DNA from: Paenibacillus kribbensis
GTDB lineage: Bacteria; Bacillota; Bacilli; Paenibacillales; Paenibacillaceae
Assembly: GCF_002240415.1 (NCBI RefSeq)
Contig: NZ_CP020028.1
Location: 1,947,501 to 2,011,500 of the forward strand
DNA length: 64,000 bases
Direction: 5' to 3'
The position numbers were made by a program, and so were the translations under genes. The notes beneath the pieces are model-generated. The model had not been told where the DNA came from, made no database searches, and saw nothing but the letters and a program-made list of their open reading frames with translations. Each line of letters begins with the position of its first letter. Position 1 is the first letter of the stretch. This document shows positions 36,519 to 48,667 of this stretch, in pieces.

Positions 36519-37490
36519 ATGAAAGGAACAAATGAAAGCAGTGAATCCACAGGTCTGTCTTATGAGGAGGAGCTGGAGCGTGAATCATTAGAATGGACAG
36601 CAGAAGCCGGTGATGCCAAAACGCGTATAGACAAATATATCGCCGAAAAAATGGAGGATGTGTCCCGTTCCCAGATACAGTTGTGGATCGGAAACGGTCT
36701 GGTGCTGGTCAATGGCTCCGCAATCAAAGCCAATTACAAGCTGGCTGAAGGAGATCGTATTGAATTATCCGTACCGGAGCCAGAGAGTGTCGATATTATA
36801 CCGGAAAATATTCCGTTGGATGTTGTATACGAGGATTCGGACGTGATTGTCATTAACAAGCAGCGTGGCCTGGTCGTGCATCCCGCACCGGGACATACTT
36901 CAGGAACACTGGTCAATGCGCTGATGTATCACTGTCATGATCTTTCAGGCATTAACGGAGAATTGCGCCCCGGTATCGTTCACCGCATTGATAAAGATAC
37001 ATCAGGACTGATCATGGCGGCCAAAAATGATAAGGCTCATGCTTCGCTGGCAGCACAGTTGAAGGAACACAGTGTCACGCGTAAATATATCGCGTTGGTG
37101 CACGGCCATTTGAGCCACGACCAGGGAACGGTTGATGCTCCTATAGGCCGTGATTCAGGTGATCGTAAATTGTTTACCGTGACGGAACGCAACAGCAAGC
37201 ATGCAGTCACCCATTTTCTCGTCATTGAGCGTTTGGGGGATTACACCCTGCTTGAGCTTCAATTGGAGACAGGGCGCACACATCAAATTCGGGTACACAT
37301 GAAGTTTATTGGGCATCCTTTGGTGGGTGACCCTATGTATGGACGTAATAAAGGGATTCGCATGAATGGCCAGGCGCTGCATGCAGCGGTATTGGGTTTC
37401 AAGCATCCAGCCACTGGTGAGTATATGGAGTTCAGCAGACCGATTCCTCTCGATATGGAAGATGTATTGGCGTCTTTACGCAGTCGCTAA
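36519..37490 (+). CDS. rluD: Ribosomal large subunit pseudouridine synthase, RluD type
   Basis: Makes pseudouridines in 23S rRNA. An N-terminal S4 domain (TRIDKYIAEKMEDVSRSQIQLWI) is followed by the RluA-family catalytic domain with the nucleophilic aspartate D158 in VHRIDKDTSGL and the HQIRVH motif near the C-terminus. Length 323. Start ATG 36519 follows AAGGGAAG; an in-frame start inside lspA at 36486 is less likely. Bacillus has three RluA paralogues, so the exact target site is uncertain. The lspA-rluD pairing and the downstream pyr operon match B. subtilis order (ylyB). Confidence 0.9.
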   Translation: MKGTNESSESTGLSYEEELERESLEWTAEAGDAKTRIDKYIAEKMEDVSRSQIQLWIGNGLVLVNGSAIKANYKLAEGDRIELSVPEPESVDIIPENIPLDVVYEDSDVIVINKQRGLVVHPAPGHTSGTLVNALMYHCHDLSGINGELRPGIVHRIDKDTSGLIMAAKNDKAHASLAAQLKEHSVTRKYIALVHGHLSHDQGTVDAPIGRDSGDRKLFTVTERNSKHAVTHFLVIERLGDYTLLELQLETGRTHQIRVHMKFIGHPLVGDPMYGRNKGIRMNGQALHAAVLGFKHPATGEYMEFSRPIPLDMEDVLASLRSR

Positions 37491-37543
37491 AAGCAACGAA
37501 GGTCTGTATTCGTATTCACAAACCTGAATAAATTATTAAATAC

Positions 37544-37567
37544 AACCGCCTATTTGGCGGTTTTTTT
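37544..37567 (+). terminator. Intrinsic terminator after rluD
   Basis: A 7-bp stem (aaccgcc / ggcggtt) with a 5-nt loop is followed by T7. Confidence 0.9.
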
Positions 37568-37603
37568 ATTGTTTGGGTAAGGTATGGGTAAAAACAACTA
37601 TGG

Positions 37604-37632
37604 ATAATTATACAATAAAGTTGTATAATTAT
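37604..37632. repeat. Perfect 12-bp inverted repeat upstream of the pyr promoter
   Basis: ATAATTATACAA and TTGTATAATTAT flank five bases (taaag). It lies 35 bases before the pyr promoter and beyond the rluD terminator. It has the form of a dimeric repressor site, but the regulator is unknown; AT-only pairing makes a terminator unlikely. Confidence 0.6.
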
Positions 37633-37666
37633 TAAAGTGCTTCCGGTGGTCCCGGTTGAACAGGTG

Positions 37667-37695
37667 TTGACACAGGATTTTCAATCTGTCATACT
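37667..37695 (+). promoter_or_regulatory. SigA-type promoter of the pyrimidine operon
   Basis: TTGACA (37667-37672), exactly 17 bases, then CATACT (37690-37695). Transcription would start near 37702. Confidence 0.85.
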
Positions 37696-37701
37696 TCTTG
37701 T

Positions 37702-39473
<1,772 letters not shown>

Positions 39474-39532
39474 AAGCTGTCAGCAGAATCGTAGGAAAAG
39501 TCGCACAAAACCTGAGCGGAGGAACATTTCAC

Positions 39533-40855
39533 ATGAAACAATTAATTATGAATGCAAGCGTATTGAATGAGCAGGGCGAGGCTGAACTGAAATCCATTCT
39601 AATTGCCGACGGAAAAATTGCGGCTATCGTAAATGAGGGTTCCGGACTGAGTGTTTTGATACCAGAGGGAGCATCCGAAAAAGAACGCCACATCGAAAAA
39701 ATCGACGCTCAGGGCAAGCTGGTCATCCCCGGTTTAATCGACATGCATGTGCATCTGAGAGAACCCGGCTTTGAATATAAAGAAACGATTGCAACGGGTA
39801 GTCGCGCAGCGGTCAAAGGCGGTTTTACGACGATTGCCTGTATGCCGAACACACGCCCGGTAACGGACAATGTGGACACGGTTCAGTTGGTACTGAAAAA
39901 GGGGGAGGAAGCCGGGCTTGCCAAGGTTCTCCCTTACGCTGCCATTACGAAAAATGAGCTGGGACGCGAGCTGACGGATTTTGAAGCACTCAAGGCGGCA
40001 GGCGCCATCGGCTTTACTGACGACGGTGTAGGGGTACAAAGTGCGCAAATGATGAAGGATGCCATGGCACGGGCCAAAGCGTTGGATATGCCTGTTATTG
40101 CGCACTGCGAGGATAACACGCTTGTGGAAGGAGCAGCGGTGACGGACGGTGAATTTGCCAAGCGTCACGGGCTTAAAGGCATTCCGAACGAATCCGAGGC
40201 GATTCATGTCGGACGGGATATTCTACTATCCGAGGCAACCGGGGCACACTATCACGTATGCCATGTCAGTACAGAGCAGTCGGTGCGATTGATTCGCCAT
40301 GCGAAGTCTTTTGGCATCAAGGTAACTGCTGAGGTATGCCCGCACCACTTGGTATTGTCGGATGAGGACATTCCCGGGCTGGATGCAAACTGGAAAATGA
40401 ATCCTCCATTGCGCTCTCCGCGTGATGTACAGGCATGTATCGAAGGACTGGAGGACGGTACGATTGACATGATCGTAACTGACCATGCGGCACACAGCGA
40501 GGAAGAGAAGGCAAAGGGGATGGAACTGGCGCCGTTCGGTATTGTCGGATTTGAGACAGCTTTTCCGCTGCTGTACACGAAATTTGTTGCTACCGGACAA
40601 TGGACACTGGACTTTCTGGTACGCCGTATGACGGCTGACCCGGCGCGTGTCTTCCGCCTCAATACGGGACGCTTGGAGGAAGGAGCACCCGCCGACCTGA
40701 CCATGATTGATCTGGAGCAGGAGCAGGCAGTTGATCCGCAAACGTTTGCCAGCAAAGGCCGCAATACTCCTTTTACAGGCTGGAAGCTCAAAGGCTGGCC
40801 CGTAAAAACCTGGGTAGACGGCAAGCTGGTTTGGTCTGCAGACCAAGCAAACTAA
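39533..40855 (+). CDS. pyrC: Dihydroorotase
   Basis: Zinc amidohydrolase that closes carbamoyl-aspartate to dihydroorotate. The metal-binding DMHVHLREPG motif, the HCED and HVST histidine regions and the TDHAAHS aspartate motif near the C-terminal third place it in the class I (Bacillus-type) group. The 440-residue product is slightly longer than the 428 of B. subtilis because of a charged insert near residues 40-60. GCGGAGGAA is the RBS. Confidence 0.95.
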   Translation: MKQLIMNASVLNEQGEAELKSILIADGKIAAIVNEGSGLSVLIPEGASEKERHIEKIDAQGKLVIPGLIDMHVHLREPGFEYKETIATGSRAAVKGGFTTIACMPNTRPVTDNVDTVQLVLKKGEEAGLAKVLPYAAITKNELGRELTDFEALKAAGAIGFTDDGVGVQSAQMMKDAMARAKALDMPVIAHCEDNTLVEGAAVTDGEFAKRHGLKGIPNESEAIHVGRDILLSEATGAHYHVCHVSTEQSVRLIRHAKSFGIKVTAEVCPHHLVLSDEDIPGLDANWKMNPPLRSPRDVQACIEGLEDGTIDMIVTDHAAHSEEEKAKGMELAPFGIVGFETAFPLLYTKFVATGQWTLDFLVRRMTADPARVFRLNTGRLEEGAPADLTMIDLEQEQAVDPQTFASKGRNTPFTGWKLKGWPVKTWVDGKLVWSADQAN

Positions 40856-40918
40856 AAATACAAATCATTTGAAAAATAGAGTTTTATAGCAGGAAACAAT
40901 ACAGAGGAGTGAGACGGG

Positions 40919-42055
40919 ATGCAGGCAAGATTGTTGCTTCAGGACGGCACGCTGTTTACAGGCACATCATTTGGTGCGGAAGGTGAAAAAACAGGCGAGG
41001 TCGTTTTCAACACAGGGATTACAGGCTATCAAGAGGTGCTGACGGATCCCTCTTATTGCGGACAAATCGTAACGATGACTTACCCGCTGATTGGCAATTA
41101 CGGAATTACTCGCGATGACTTTGAATCGGTACGGCCTTATGTTCACGGCTTTGCTGTTCGACATTACGAGCCGGTGCCAAGCAACTGGCGCGCTCAATAC
41201 AGCGTGGGCGATTTGCTGAAGGAATATGGCATCATTGGCATTAGCGACATCGACACCCGCATGCTTACCCGGATTATTCGCCATCATGGCACGATGAAGG
41301 GCATTTTAACGACTGGCTCTCAGCCGCTGGAAGAACTGAAGGAAATGATGGCTGACATGACCATTGAAGAACTGCGCAATCAGGTGCCTTTGACTTCCAC
41401 ACCTCATCCGTATAGCAGTCCTGGCAACGGCGAACGGATCGTATTGATTGATTATGGGGCCAAAAGCGGTATTTTACGCGAGCTGAACAAGCGAGATTGC
41501 GATGTGGTTGTCGTTCCGCATAATACGACGGCTGAGGAAATTCGCCGCCTGAACCCGGACGGCATTCAGCTGTCCAACGGCCCGGGAGATCCGAAAGATG
41601 TGCCTCATGCTGTTCGTACGATCGCTGAGCTGTTAGGGGAATATCCTATGTTTGGGATTTGCTTAGGACACCAGTTGTTCGCGCTTGCTTCGGGAGCGGA
41701 CACGGAGAAACTGAAATTCGGGCATCGTGGTGGCAACCATCCGGTGAAAGAACTGGCGAGCGAACGCTGCTTTATCACCTCGCAAAATCACGGCTACACG
41801 GTGAATGAGGAATCGATCCAGGGAACTGACCTTGAAGTGACACACATTAATAACAACGATAAGACGATTGAAGGTCTTAAACATACCAAGTATCCCGCGT
41901 TTTCCGTGCAATACCATCCGGAGGCTGCACCGGGACCTTACGATAACGGTTATCTGTTTGACCGCTTTCTCGACATGATCAGAGAGCACAAAAGAAATCA
42001 TCCAAAGCAACCGCGTCAGGCTGTTATCGCCGCCGCAGTGAGAGGAGAGCGCTAA
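40919..42055 (+). CDS. carA: Carbamoyl phosphate synthase small (glutaminase) subunit
   Basis: Hydrolyses glutamine and passes ammonia to the large subunit. The glutamine amidotransferase nucleophile is C248 in FGICLGHQL, with the His/Glu pair in [13 protein letters not shown]. The N-terminal domain ([22 protein letters not shown]) is typical. As part of a PyrR-controlled operon it is the pyrimidine-specific enzyme (pyrAA in Bacillus usage). Its stop is one base from the carB start. Confidence 0.95.
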   Translation: MQARLLLQDGTLFTGTSFGAEGEKTGEVVFNTGITGYQEVLTDPSYCGQIVTMTYPLIGNYGITRDDFESVRPYVHGFAVRHYEPVPSNWRAQYSVGDLLKEYGIIGISDIDTRMLTRIIRHHGTMKGILTTGSQPLEELKEMMADMTIEELRNQVPLTSTPHPYSSPGNGERIVLIDYGAKSGILRELNKRDCDVVVVPHNTTAEEIRRLNPDGIQLSNGPGDPKDVPHAVRTIAELLGEYPMFGICLGHQLFALASGADTEKLKFGHRGGNHPVKELASERCFITSQNHGYTVNEESIQGTDLEVTHINNNDKTIEGLKHTKYPAFSVQYHPEAAPGPYDNGYLFDRFLDMIREHKRNHPKQPRQAVIAAAVRGER

Positions 42056-42056
42056 T

Positions 42057-45000
42057 ATGCCGAAAAATACAGAACTAAAAAAAATACTCGTGATCGGCTC
42101 CGGTCCTATCGTTATTGGTCAGGCAGCGGAATTTGATTACGCTGGTACACAAGCTTGCCAAGCGCTCAAAGAAGAAGGCGTCGAAGTGGTACTGATCAAC
42201 AGTAATCCGGCAACCATCATGACAGACACCAACATGGCTGACAAGGTATACATTGAACCGATTACGCTTGATTTTGTCACACAGATTATCCGTCAAGAGC
42301 GTCCTGACGGCCTGCTTCCTACACTAGGAGGACAGACAGGATTGAATATGGCGGTGGAACTGGCTCGTGCCGGAGTGCTGGAGCGTGAAAACGTAAAGCT
42401 GCTGGGAACACAGCTCGATTCGATTGAAAAAGCCGAAGACCGTGATCTGTTCCGCGACTTGATGCGCGAACTGGAACAGCCTGTACCGGAGAGTGTAATT
42501 GTTACTACATTAGAGGAATCCCTCGATTTTGCCAAGGAAATCGGTTATCCGATTATCGTTCGCCCGGCTTATACGTTAGGGGGAACGGGCGGCGGCATCT
42601 GTGCGACCGAAGAAGAACTGCGTGAAACGGTCAGCTCCGGCTTGCGTTACAGTCCCATTGGACAGTGTCTGGTGGAAAAAAGCATCGCAGGTATGAAGGA
42701 AGTCGAGTATGAGGTTATGCGTGACGGCAATGATAACTGCATCGTGGTCTGCAATATGGAAAACTTTGATCCGGTCGGCGTGCATACTGGCGACAGTATC
42801 GTCGTAGCGCCGAGTCAGACGTTATCAGACCGCGAGTACCAAATGCTGCGTTCTGCTTCCCTGAAAATTATCCGCGCCCTCAATATTGAAGGCGGCTGTA
42901 ACGTACAATTTGCGCTTGATCCGCACAGCTATCAATACTATGTCATTGAAGTCAACCCGCGCGTGAGCCGCTCTTCGGCACTGGCTTCCAAAGCAACTGG
43001 ATATCCAATTGCCAAAATGGCTGCCAAAATTGCGTTGGGCTACACACTGGATGAAATCGTGAACCCGGTAACGGGACAGACGTATGCTTGCTTTGAGCCG
43101 ACACTGGATTACATCGTGAGCAAAATACCGCGCTGGCCGTTCGACAAATTCATTTCTGCCAACCGCAAGCTGGGCACGCAAATGAAAGCGACAGGCGAAG
43201 TAATGGCCATTGGCCGCACGTTCGAAGAATCTATCCATAAAGCGATTCGATCCCTGGAAATCGGTGTGCATCGTCTGCACCTGAAGGGAGCCGATCAGCT
43301 GTCTGATGAGGTGCTTAAAGAGCGTCTGATTAAAGCAGATGACGAGCGTTTGTTCTTGGTGGCCGAGGCATTCCGTCGCGGATGGCAGCAGCAGGAAATT
43401 CAGGATTTAACGAAAATTGACTGGTGGTTCCTCGATAAGGTAGAAGGAATCGTCAAGTTTGAAGCTGTCATTGCAGGAGAGCCTGAGCTGACTTGCGAAA
43501 CGCTCTATCAGGCCAAACGCAAAGGCTTTACCGACCGTTCTATCGCCGAGATTCGCAGTCTGGGTCAAACCACTAACAAGCTGACAACGGAGCAAGAGGT
43601 ACGGGAGTTCCGCCTGACTCAAAACTTGCGTCCTGTCTACAAAATGGTAGATACGTGCGCAGCCGAGTTTGAAGCCACAACGCCTTACTACTACTCCTCT
43701 TATGAGGTGGAAAACGAAGTCATTCCATCCAACAAGGAGAAAGTTATTGTTCTCGGTTCCGGGCCGATTCGGATCGGGCAGGGGATTGAATTTGATTACT
43801 CCACCGTACATGCGGTATGGGCTATTCAAAAAGCAGGCTACGAAGCAGTCATCATTAATAACAACCCGGAGACTGTTTCGACCGACTTTAATACATCCGA
43901 CCGTCTCTATTTTGAACCACTTTTCTTCGAGGACGTCATGAACGTCATCGAGCAGGAAAAACCGATCGGGGTAATCGTTCAGTTCGGCGGTCAAACGGCC
44001 ATTAATCTCGCAGCTCCGCTTAGTGCGGCAGGCGTGAACATTTTGGGTACAAGTCTGGAAAGTATCGACGAAGCGGAAGATCGGAAAAAGTTCGAGCAAC
44101 TGTTGTCTCGTCTGGCCATCGCACAGCCTAAAGGCAACACGGTTACTTCTGTAGACGAAGCGGTAGGAACCGCTCAGGCGCTGGGTTACCCGGTACTGGT
44201 ACGTCCATCCTACGTTCTGGGCGGACGCGCCATGGAAATTGTCTACTCGGATGCGGAATTGCTGCGGTACATGGAAGAAGCCGTTAAAATCAATCCGGAA
44301 CATCCTGTGCTCATCGACCGTTATATGCTGGGGAAAGAAGTTGAGGTTGATGCCATCTGTGACGGCGAAACAGTACTGGTACCAGGCATTATGGAGCATG
44401 TGGAACGGGCTGGGGTCCACTCAGGTGACTCTATCGCCGTGTATCCGCCACAGCACTTGTCTGCCGAGCTGAAGCAAAAAATCGTGGAAATTACGATCAG
44501 CATCGCCAAGGAATTGAAAACGATCGGTCTGGTAAACATTCAATTCGTCATTCATCAAGACGAGGTGTATGTCATCGAGGTTAACCCTCGCTCCTCGCGG
44601 ACGGTTCCTTTCCTGAGCAAGGTAACGAACATCCCGATGGCGAACCTGGCGACACAGGCTATTTTGGGCGGTAAGCTTAAGGAAGCAGGCTACACAGAAG
44701 GCCTATGGCCTGAAAGTAACTATGTATCGGTTAAGGTTCCGGTATTCTCCTTTGCCAAGCTGCGCCGAGTAGAGCCAACGCTGGGACCAGAAATGAAATC
44801 GACAGGTGAAGTTATGGGGCGTGACATCCAGTATGCCAAAGCGCTGTACAAAGGACTCGTGGGCGCTGGCATGAAAATTCCATCCACCGGGGCGATCATC
44901 ATCACGGTAGCGGACAAAGATAAAGAAGAAGCTATTGAGTTGATGCAGGGCTTTTACAGACTGGGCTACAAAATTATTGCCACAGGTGGAACGGCAACTG

Positions 45001-45275
45001 CACTGGAACAGGCCAACATTCCGGTGAACACAGTTAACAAGCTGAGTGAGGGCAATCCGAATATTCTCGATATGATCCGCACAGGCGAAGCCAATTTCGT
45101 ATTCAACACGCTGACTAAAGGGAAAACGCCAGAGCGTGACGGATTCCGTATCCGCCGTGAAGCGGTTGAAAACGGTATTGTCTGCATGACCTCGCTGGAT
45201 ACGGTGCGCGCCTTGCTGAGAATGCTGGAGACAATTAATTTCACGTCCGAATCCATGCCGGTTCTGAGCAGCTAA
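42057..45275 (+). CDS. carB: Carbamoyl phosphate synthase large subunit
   Basis: Makes carbamoyl phosphate from bicarbonate, ammonia and two ATP. The protein has the two homologous halves, each with a biotin-carboxylase-like ATP-grasp fold ([18 protein letters not shown] near residue 13 and [17 protein letters not shown] near 565). The allosteric MGS-like domain closes it ([10 protein letters not shown]). The 1072 residues are normal. It follows carA directly and is the longest gene of the operon (pyrAB in Bacillus usage). Confidence 0.96.
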   Translation: MPKNTELKKILVIGSGPIVIGQAAEFDYAGTQACQALKEEGVEVVLINSNPATIMTDTNMADKVYIEPITLDFVTQIIRQERPDGLLPTLGGQTGLNMAVELARAGVLERENVKLLGTQLDSIEKAEDRDLFRDLMRELEQPVPESVIVTTLEESLDFAKEIGYPIIVRPAYTLGGTGGGICATEEELRETVSSGLRYSPIGQCLVEKSIAGMKEVEYEVMRDGNDNCIVVCNMENFDPVGVHTGDSIVVAPSQTLSDREYQMLRSASLKIIRALNIEGGCNVQFALDPHSYQYYVIEVNPRVSRSSALASKATGYPIAKMAAKIALGYTLDEIVNPVTGQTYACFEPTLDYIVSKIPRWPFDKFISANRKLGTQMKATGEVMAIGRTFEESIHKAIRSLEIGVHRLHLKGADQLSDEVLKERLIKADDERLFLVAEAFRRGWQQQEIQDLTKIDWWFLDKVEGIVKFEAVIAGEPELTCETLYQAKRKGFTDRSIAEIRSLGQTTNKLTTEQEVREFRLTQNLRPVYKMVDTCAAEFEATTPYYYSSYEVENEVIPSNKEKVIVLGSGPIRIGQGIEFDYSTVHAVWAIQKAGYEAVIINNNPETVSTDFNTSDRLYFEPLFFEDVMNVIEQEKPIGVIVQFGGQTAINLAAPLSAAGVNILGTSLESIDEAEDRKKFEQLLSRLAIAQPKGNTVTSVDEAVGTAQALGYPVLVRPSYVLGGRAMEIVYSDAELLRYMEEAVKINPEHPVLIDRYMLGKEVEVDAICDGETVLVPGIMEHVERAGVHSGDSIAVYPPQHLSAELKQKIVEITISIAKELKTIGLVNIQFVIHQDEVYVIEVNPRSSRTVPFLSKVTNIPMANLATQAILGGKLKEAGYTEGLWPESNYVSVKVPVFSFAKLRRVEPTLGPEMKSTGEVMGRDIQYAKALYKGLVGAGMKIPSTGAIIITVADKDKEEAIELMQGFYRLGYKIIATGGTATALEQANIPVNTVNKLSEGNPNILDMIRTGEANFVFNTLTKGKTPERDGFRIRREAVENGIVCMTSLDTVRALLRMLETINFTSESMPVLSS

Positions 45276-45314
45276 CAAGATGCCAATAGATGATGAAAAA
45301 TAAGCAGCACAAGG

Positions 45315-45350
45315 AAGGACATTCATCAGCTTTTGCTGACGGATGTCCTT
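45315..45350 (+). other. Long hairpin between carB and pyrF
   Basis: Two 16-nt arms (45315-45330, 45335-45350) pair around a TTTT loop with one G-U and one mismatch; a second small hairpin (cggg / cccg) follows at about 45355-45370. No T run follows. This is the place where pyrK and pyrD stand in B. subtilis. Confidence 0.6.
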
Positions 45351-45400
45351 TATCACGGGCAAATATACCCGAATTGTCGTGAAAAAGGGGATGTAGAACG

Positions 45401-46138
45401 GTGAACGAAGCATTTCAGCAGATGGCAGGACGGCTGATGGTCGCGTTAGATTACCCGGATGCGCAGCAGGCGGAGCAGTTCATTCGGCAGCTAGAGGGTA
45501 TCCCTTGCTATATCAAAGTAGGTATGCAGCTGTTTTATAGTGCAGGACCGGCTTTTGTAGAGCAGTTAAAATCAAGAGGATACTCCGTATTTCTGGATTT
45601 GAAAATGCATGATATCCCTAACACGGTGCGTGGAGGGGCAGAAAGCATTACCCGCTTAGGGGTGGATATGTTTAACGTACACGCGGCTGGAGGTCGCAGT
45701 ATGATGGCAGCGGCCAGGGCCGGAGCCGAAGCAGCGATTTCCGCAGACAGCTCGCTCGCCATGCCGCTCATTATTGCAGTTACACAGCTGACCAGCACGG
45801 ATCAGGCGACCATGAATACGGAGCTCGGCATTCCTGGTACGGTACAGGATGTGGTCGTGCGCTACGCACAGCTGACTCGTGAGGCGGGGCTGGACGGTGT
45901 GGTAGCTTCCCCATTGGAAGTGCCTGCGATTCGTGCCGTATGCGGATCTGACTTTAAAACCATAACCCCTGGCATACGCCCGGCAGGCAGCGCTACAGGT
46001 GATCAGTCGCGTGTGCTTACACCTGGACAAGCCATTGCCCAAGGCAGCAGCTACATTGTCGTTGGCCGGCCGATCACGGCAGCGCCAGACCCACGCGCCG
46101 CAGCGGAACATATTATTGAGGAGATGATTCAATTATGA
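45401..46138 (+). CDS. pyrF: Orotidine 5'-phosphate decarboxylase
   Basis: Converts OMP to UMP. The catalytic D-K-x-x-D-I motif is seen as [13 protein letters not shown], and the C-terminal phosphate-binding part as ITPGIRP...[13 protein letters not shown]. The 245 residues are typical. GTG 45401 is preceded by AAAAGGGGAT; ATG 45422 seven codons later is also possible. It overlaps pyrE by four bases. Confidence 0.95.
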   Translation: MNEAFQQMAGRLMVALDYPDAQQAEQFIRQLEGIPCYIKVGMQLFYSAGPAFVEQLKSRGYSVFLDLKMHDIPNTVRGGAESITRLGVDMFNVHAAGGRSMMAAARAGAEAAISADSSLAMPLIIAVTQLTSTDQATMNTELGIPGTVQDVVVRYAQLTREAGLDGVVASPLEVPAIRAVCGSDFKTITPGIRPAGSATGDQSRVLTPGQAIAQGSSYIVVGRPITAAPDPRAAAEHIIEEMIQL

Positions 46139-46776
46139 GTACATTAAACAATATACCTGAGCAAATTGCATCCCATCTGTTACGCATTCAGGCGGTGGCA
46201 CTTCGTCCGCAACAGCCTTTTACATGGACATCCGGTATCAAATCACCTATCTACTGTGACAATCGCCTTACCATGTCCTACCCGGAGGTGCGTGAGCTGA
46301 TTGCAGACTCATTTGCTGCCCTCATTCGTGAGCAATATCCCGAAACCGAAGTCATTGCAGGGACAGCTACAGCAGGGATTCCTCATGCAGCCTGGGTGGC
46401 GCAAAAGCTGAATTTGCCGATGGCCTATGTAAGGGATAAGGCTAAAGGACACGGAAAAGAGAACCAAATCGAAGGCCGGATTAGCGCCGGACAAAAGGTT
46501 ATGGTTATCGAGGATCTTATCTCTACAGGAGGCAGCTCCATTAAAGCAGCGCAGGCCGTAGCACAAGCAGGCGCTCAGCCGTTAGCTGTACTGGCTATTT
46601 TTAGCTACCAGCTGGACAAAGCGACTCAAGCTTTTGCAGAAGCGGGCGTGAAGCTGCAAAGCTTGTCCAATTACACGGCCCTGATGGAGGTTGCCTTGCG
46701 TGAAGGAACCATTCAGGAGGAAGAGATGGAGCTGTTGCGTTCCTGGCGTCAGGACCCGGCTTCCTTTGGCAAATAA
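46135..46776 (+). CDS. pyrE: Orotate phosphoribosyltransferase
   Basis: Joins orotate and PRPP to give OMP. The PRPP-binding signature [18 protein letters not shown] is intact, with the flexible loop [17 protein letters not shown] just before it. The 213 residues are normal. It is the last gene of the pyr operon; a weak hairpin with gtgtaa / ttacac arms follows at 46862-46889, without a T run. Confidence 0.95.
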   Translation: MSTLNNIPEQIASHLLRIQAVALRPQQPFTWTSGIKSPIYCDNRLTMSYPEVRELIADSFAALIREQYPETEVIAGTATAGIPHAAWVAQKLNLPMAYVRDKAKGHGKENQIEGRISAGQKVMVIEDLISTGGSSIKAAQAVAQAGAQPLAVLAIFSYQLDKATQAFAEAGVKLQSLSNYTALMEVALREGTIQEEEMELLRSWRQDPASFGK

Positions 46777-46924
46777 GGCGGAGCGTATAGAGGCAACGGA
46801 GCTAATGATTAGTACGGCACAGACTCATTGCCATCCAGCATAGATTGTTATGATTCAGGCGGTGTAAATCGAATTCGATCCGGTTACACTAACTCCTACC
46901 ATCATGTGAAAAGAGGGAGTTCGG

Positions 46925-47089
46925 ATGTATTGGGTTTACTATGGCAGACTGTACACGACTAAATTTCAGGCCGGGTGTCTGGCAAAAAGGCTGGAGCATG
47001 ACGGCTGGATGTACGGCTACAACGATCCCCGTGCAGTGGAGGTGTACCGCTCGCGCAAGGGGCGTTATGGCGTCCGATTTATTCCGTGA
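46925..47089 (+). CDS. Small uncharacterised protein of 54 residues
   Basis: The frame ATG 46925 to TGA 47087-47089 has a good RBS (AGAGGGAG, 6-7 bases before ATG) and ordinary codon use. The product is rich in aromatic and basic residues (MYWVYYGRLYTTKFQ at the start, YGYNDPRAVEVYRSRKGRYG later, ending FIP). It has one cysteine, no membrane segment and no recognised domain. It stands alone between pyrE and the tRNA. Function unknown; the codon structure and RBS support a real gene, and conservation would have to confirm it. Confidence 0.55.
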   Translation: MYWVYYGRLYTTKFQAGCLAKRLEHDGWMYGYNDPRAVEVYRSRKGRYGVRFIP

Positions 47090-47121
47090 GCTATTAAAAT
47101 AAAAAAATATTTAAAAAGCTA

Positions 47122-47151
47122 TTGACGAAACACAAGAAAATGTTGTATATT
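47122..47151 (+). promoter_or_regulatory. Promoter of the tRNA gene
   Basis: TTGACG (47122-47127), 18 bases and TATATT (47146-47151), preceded by an A/T-rich tract (47098-47120) that resembles an UP element, as is common for stable RNA genes. Confidence 0.7.
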
Positions 47152-47202
47152 AATTAACGTTGCTGTTATGAATATGTAGCGTGAATATACAGATTTTTTT
47201 GA

Positions 47203-47276
47203 GGGCCCTTAGCTCAGTTGGTTAGAGCGGTCGGCTCATAACCGATTGGTCGGGGGTTCGAGTCCCTCAGGGCCCA
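47203..47276 (+). tRNA. tRNA with CAU anticodon, probably tRNA-Ile2 (lysidine type)
   Basis: A 74-base cloverleaf: acceptor gggccct / agggccc, D arm with AGCTCAGTTGGTTAGAGC, anticodon loop ctCATaa, T arm with GGTTCGAGTCC, discriminator A. CCA is not encoded. The anticodon stem-loop text GGCTCATAACC is that of Bacillus tRNA-Ile(CAU), whereas elongator tRNA-Met usually reads TTCAT. If so, C34 must be changed to lysidine by TilS to read AUA. Confidence 0.9.
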
Positions 47277-47288
47277 TTTCCTCAAAAG

Positions 47289-47312
47289 CCCTTGCGTAGC
47301 AAGGGTTTTTTT
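47289..47312 (+). terminator. Intrinsic terminator of the tRNA
   Basis: A perfect 7-bp stem (cccttgc / gcaaggg) with a 3-nt loop and T7. Confidence 0.92.
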
Positions 47313-47541
47313 GTTGTTTATAGAGGTTGAGAAAATGGAGTGAAGTAGCCTTTAAAAGGGGGCGATATAATTTGTTAACGAACCTTCTCTCTTTCTTCAC
47401 TTCTTCTGAATGCGATTTAATTTTTTTGACCTTTCATTGCCATGAAGAATGCACCCCTTAGAATATATTGAATTACCCAGAGGGGATCAATATCTATTCT
47501 AGGGGGATGCAATCTATACGCTAGAAGAAGCTCCAAAAAGA

Positions 47542-47781
47542 CTACTTTTTTGAAATTTTAAACTTGAATGGATTATTTTTAATGGTAAAATCCTCCGAAG
47601 ACCCTTTTGCAATTAAGGTTAAATCCTTAGAAGAGTCTACTTTTGAAAATGTCAGAATTCCTTCTGTCTTCATACCAGGTAGTATTTCAGACTGTAACTC
47701 AGGATAAGTATAACTTACACGATCAGTCGTTGGTTCGTATTGTTTGTTTCCTTGAACCAATTTAGAACTAGGTCTGTTTTT
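47542..47781 (-). pseudogene. Remnant of a DUF4352-type extracellular protein gene
   Basis: About 80 codons are open on this strand with no credible start and a stop just upstream (at 47782-47784). The text LQSEILPGMKTEGILTFSKVDSSKDLTLI resembles the last beta strands of DUF4352 lipoproteins, and the frame ends in a normal stop. The signal peptide and most of the domain are missing, so this is read as a 5'-truncated fragment. The surrounding 47,313-47,958 is AT-rich; apart from this remnant and the RBS of the next gene nothing was recognised in it. Confidence 0.45.
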
Positions 47782-47958
47782 CTATAAATATTTACAAATA
47801 GGCTAACTCAACATATTGAATCTTGTGGGCGTGCTAATTACTTAATAAAGCAATAAATTGTTCATTACATACGTAGGAGGATGACTACGGAGGTTGAAAA
47901 AAGAACAGCAACGCGTTAGTATTATGTATCCGAAATTTCAATTAATGGAGGCACATTC

Positions 47959-48582
47959 ATGAATGACATACTAGCTTTTGTGATATTACTTATTTTTATA
48001 GTCATGTCACCCGGGATTGATTTCGCATTAATTACAAAGCGAACACTCACCGATGGCAAAAGGGATGGTATCAAAATTGCACTAGGTATAACTACGGGGG
48101 TTCTTGTTCATACGGCTGCTGCTGCATTGGGACTTTCCTTGCTCTTGATGAAATCAGCATTCGCATTTGAAGTGGTTAAGTATATCGGGGCTATCTATTT
48201 GATTTATATGGGCCTATTATCTTTCATCAAACGGCGTAAACCAACAGAGAATTATGATCAGTCAGTACACTCGAAGAAGTCACCCTTTATGCAAGGGCTC
48301 ATATCTAACACCTTAAATCCTAAAGTAGCTATATTTTTTCTAACGTTTTTACCGCAATTCATTACGCCAGACTACAATCCAAGTCTGCAATTCTTACTTA
48401 TGGGGTTCTTTTATGCTGCTGTTTCTATTGTTTGGTTTGCCACAATCGTATTCTTATTAAGCTATGTAAGGAAATGGTTAATGTCTCCGAGAGTACAAAA
48501 TGTTATTGATAAAGCTACGGGTCTCGTATTGATTGGATTCGGTCTAAATATGATCTTTAGAGTTCAAAGAACAGGACATTGA
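47959..48582 (+). CDS. LysE/RhtB family amino-acid exporter
   Basis: A 207-residue membrane protein with five to six helices and the family features: MSPGIDFALITKRTL with the conserved PG near residue 17, GITTGVLVHTAAAALGLS, and GLISNTLNPKVAIFFLTFLPQF, the signature with NPK. Such proteins export amino acids or their analogues; the substrate cannot be told. The coding sequence is more AT-rich than the genes on either side, and it stands in an accessory stretch, which hints at horizontal gain. ATGGAGG is the RBS. Confidence 0.88.
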   Translation: MNDILAFVILLIFIVMSPGIDFALITKRTLTDGKRDGIKIALGITTGVLVHTAAAALGLSLLLMKSAFAFEVVKYIGAIYLIYMGLLSFIKRRKPTENYDQSVHSKKSPFMQGLISNTLNPKVAIFFLTFLPQFITPDYNPSLQFLLMGFFYAAVSIVWFATIVFLLSYVRKWLMSPRVQNVIDKATGLVLIGFGLNMIFRVQRTGH

Positions 48583-48667
48583 ATAGCAATAATATTGAAG
48601 CACTTCGTGAATACGTCGCTATAGGCTAGCAGGATTTGAGTCCATAAAGAAAGGAGTCTAAAAAGAA

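Noticed and set aside
43407..44420. A 337-codon open frame on the minus strand inside carB
   Set aside because: Same reason: antisense of a conserved gene, Cys/His/Arg-rich translation without motifs.
47894..47962. A 22-codon frame (TTG start) overlapping the LysE-gene start as a possible leader peptide
   Set aside because: The ribosome site is badly spaced and the peptide has no regulatory pattern such as codon runs.
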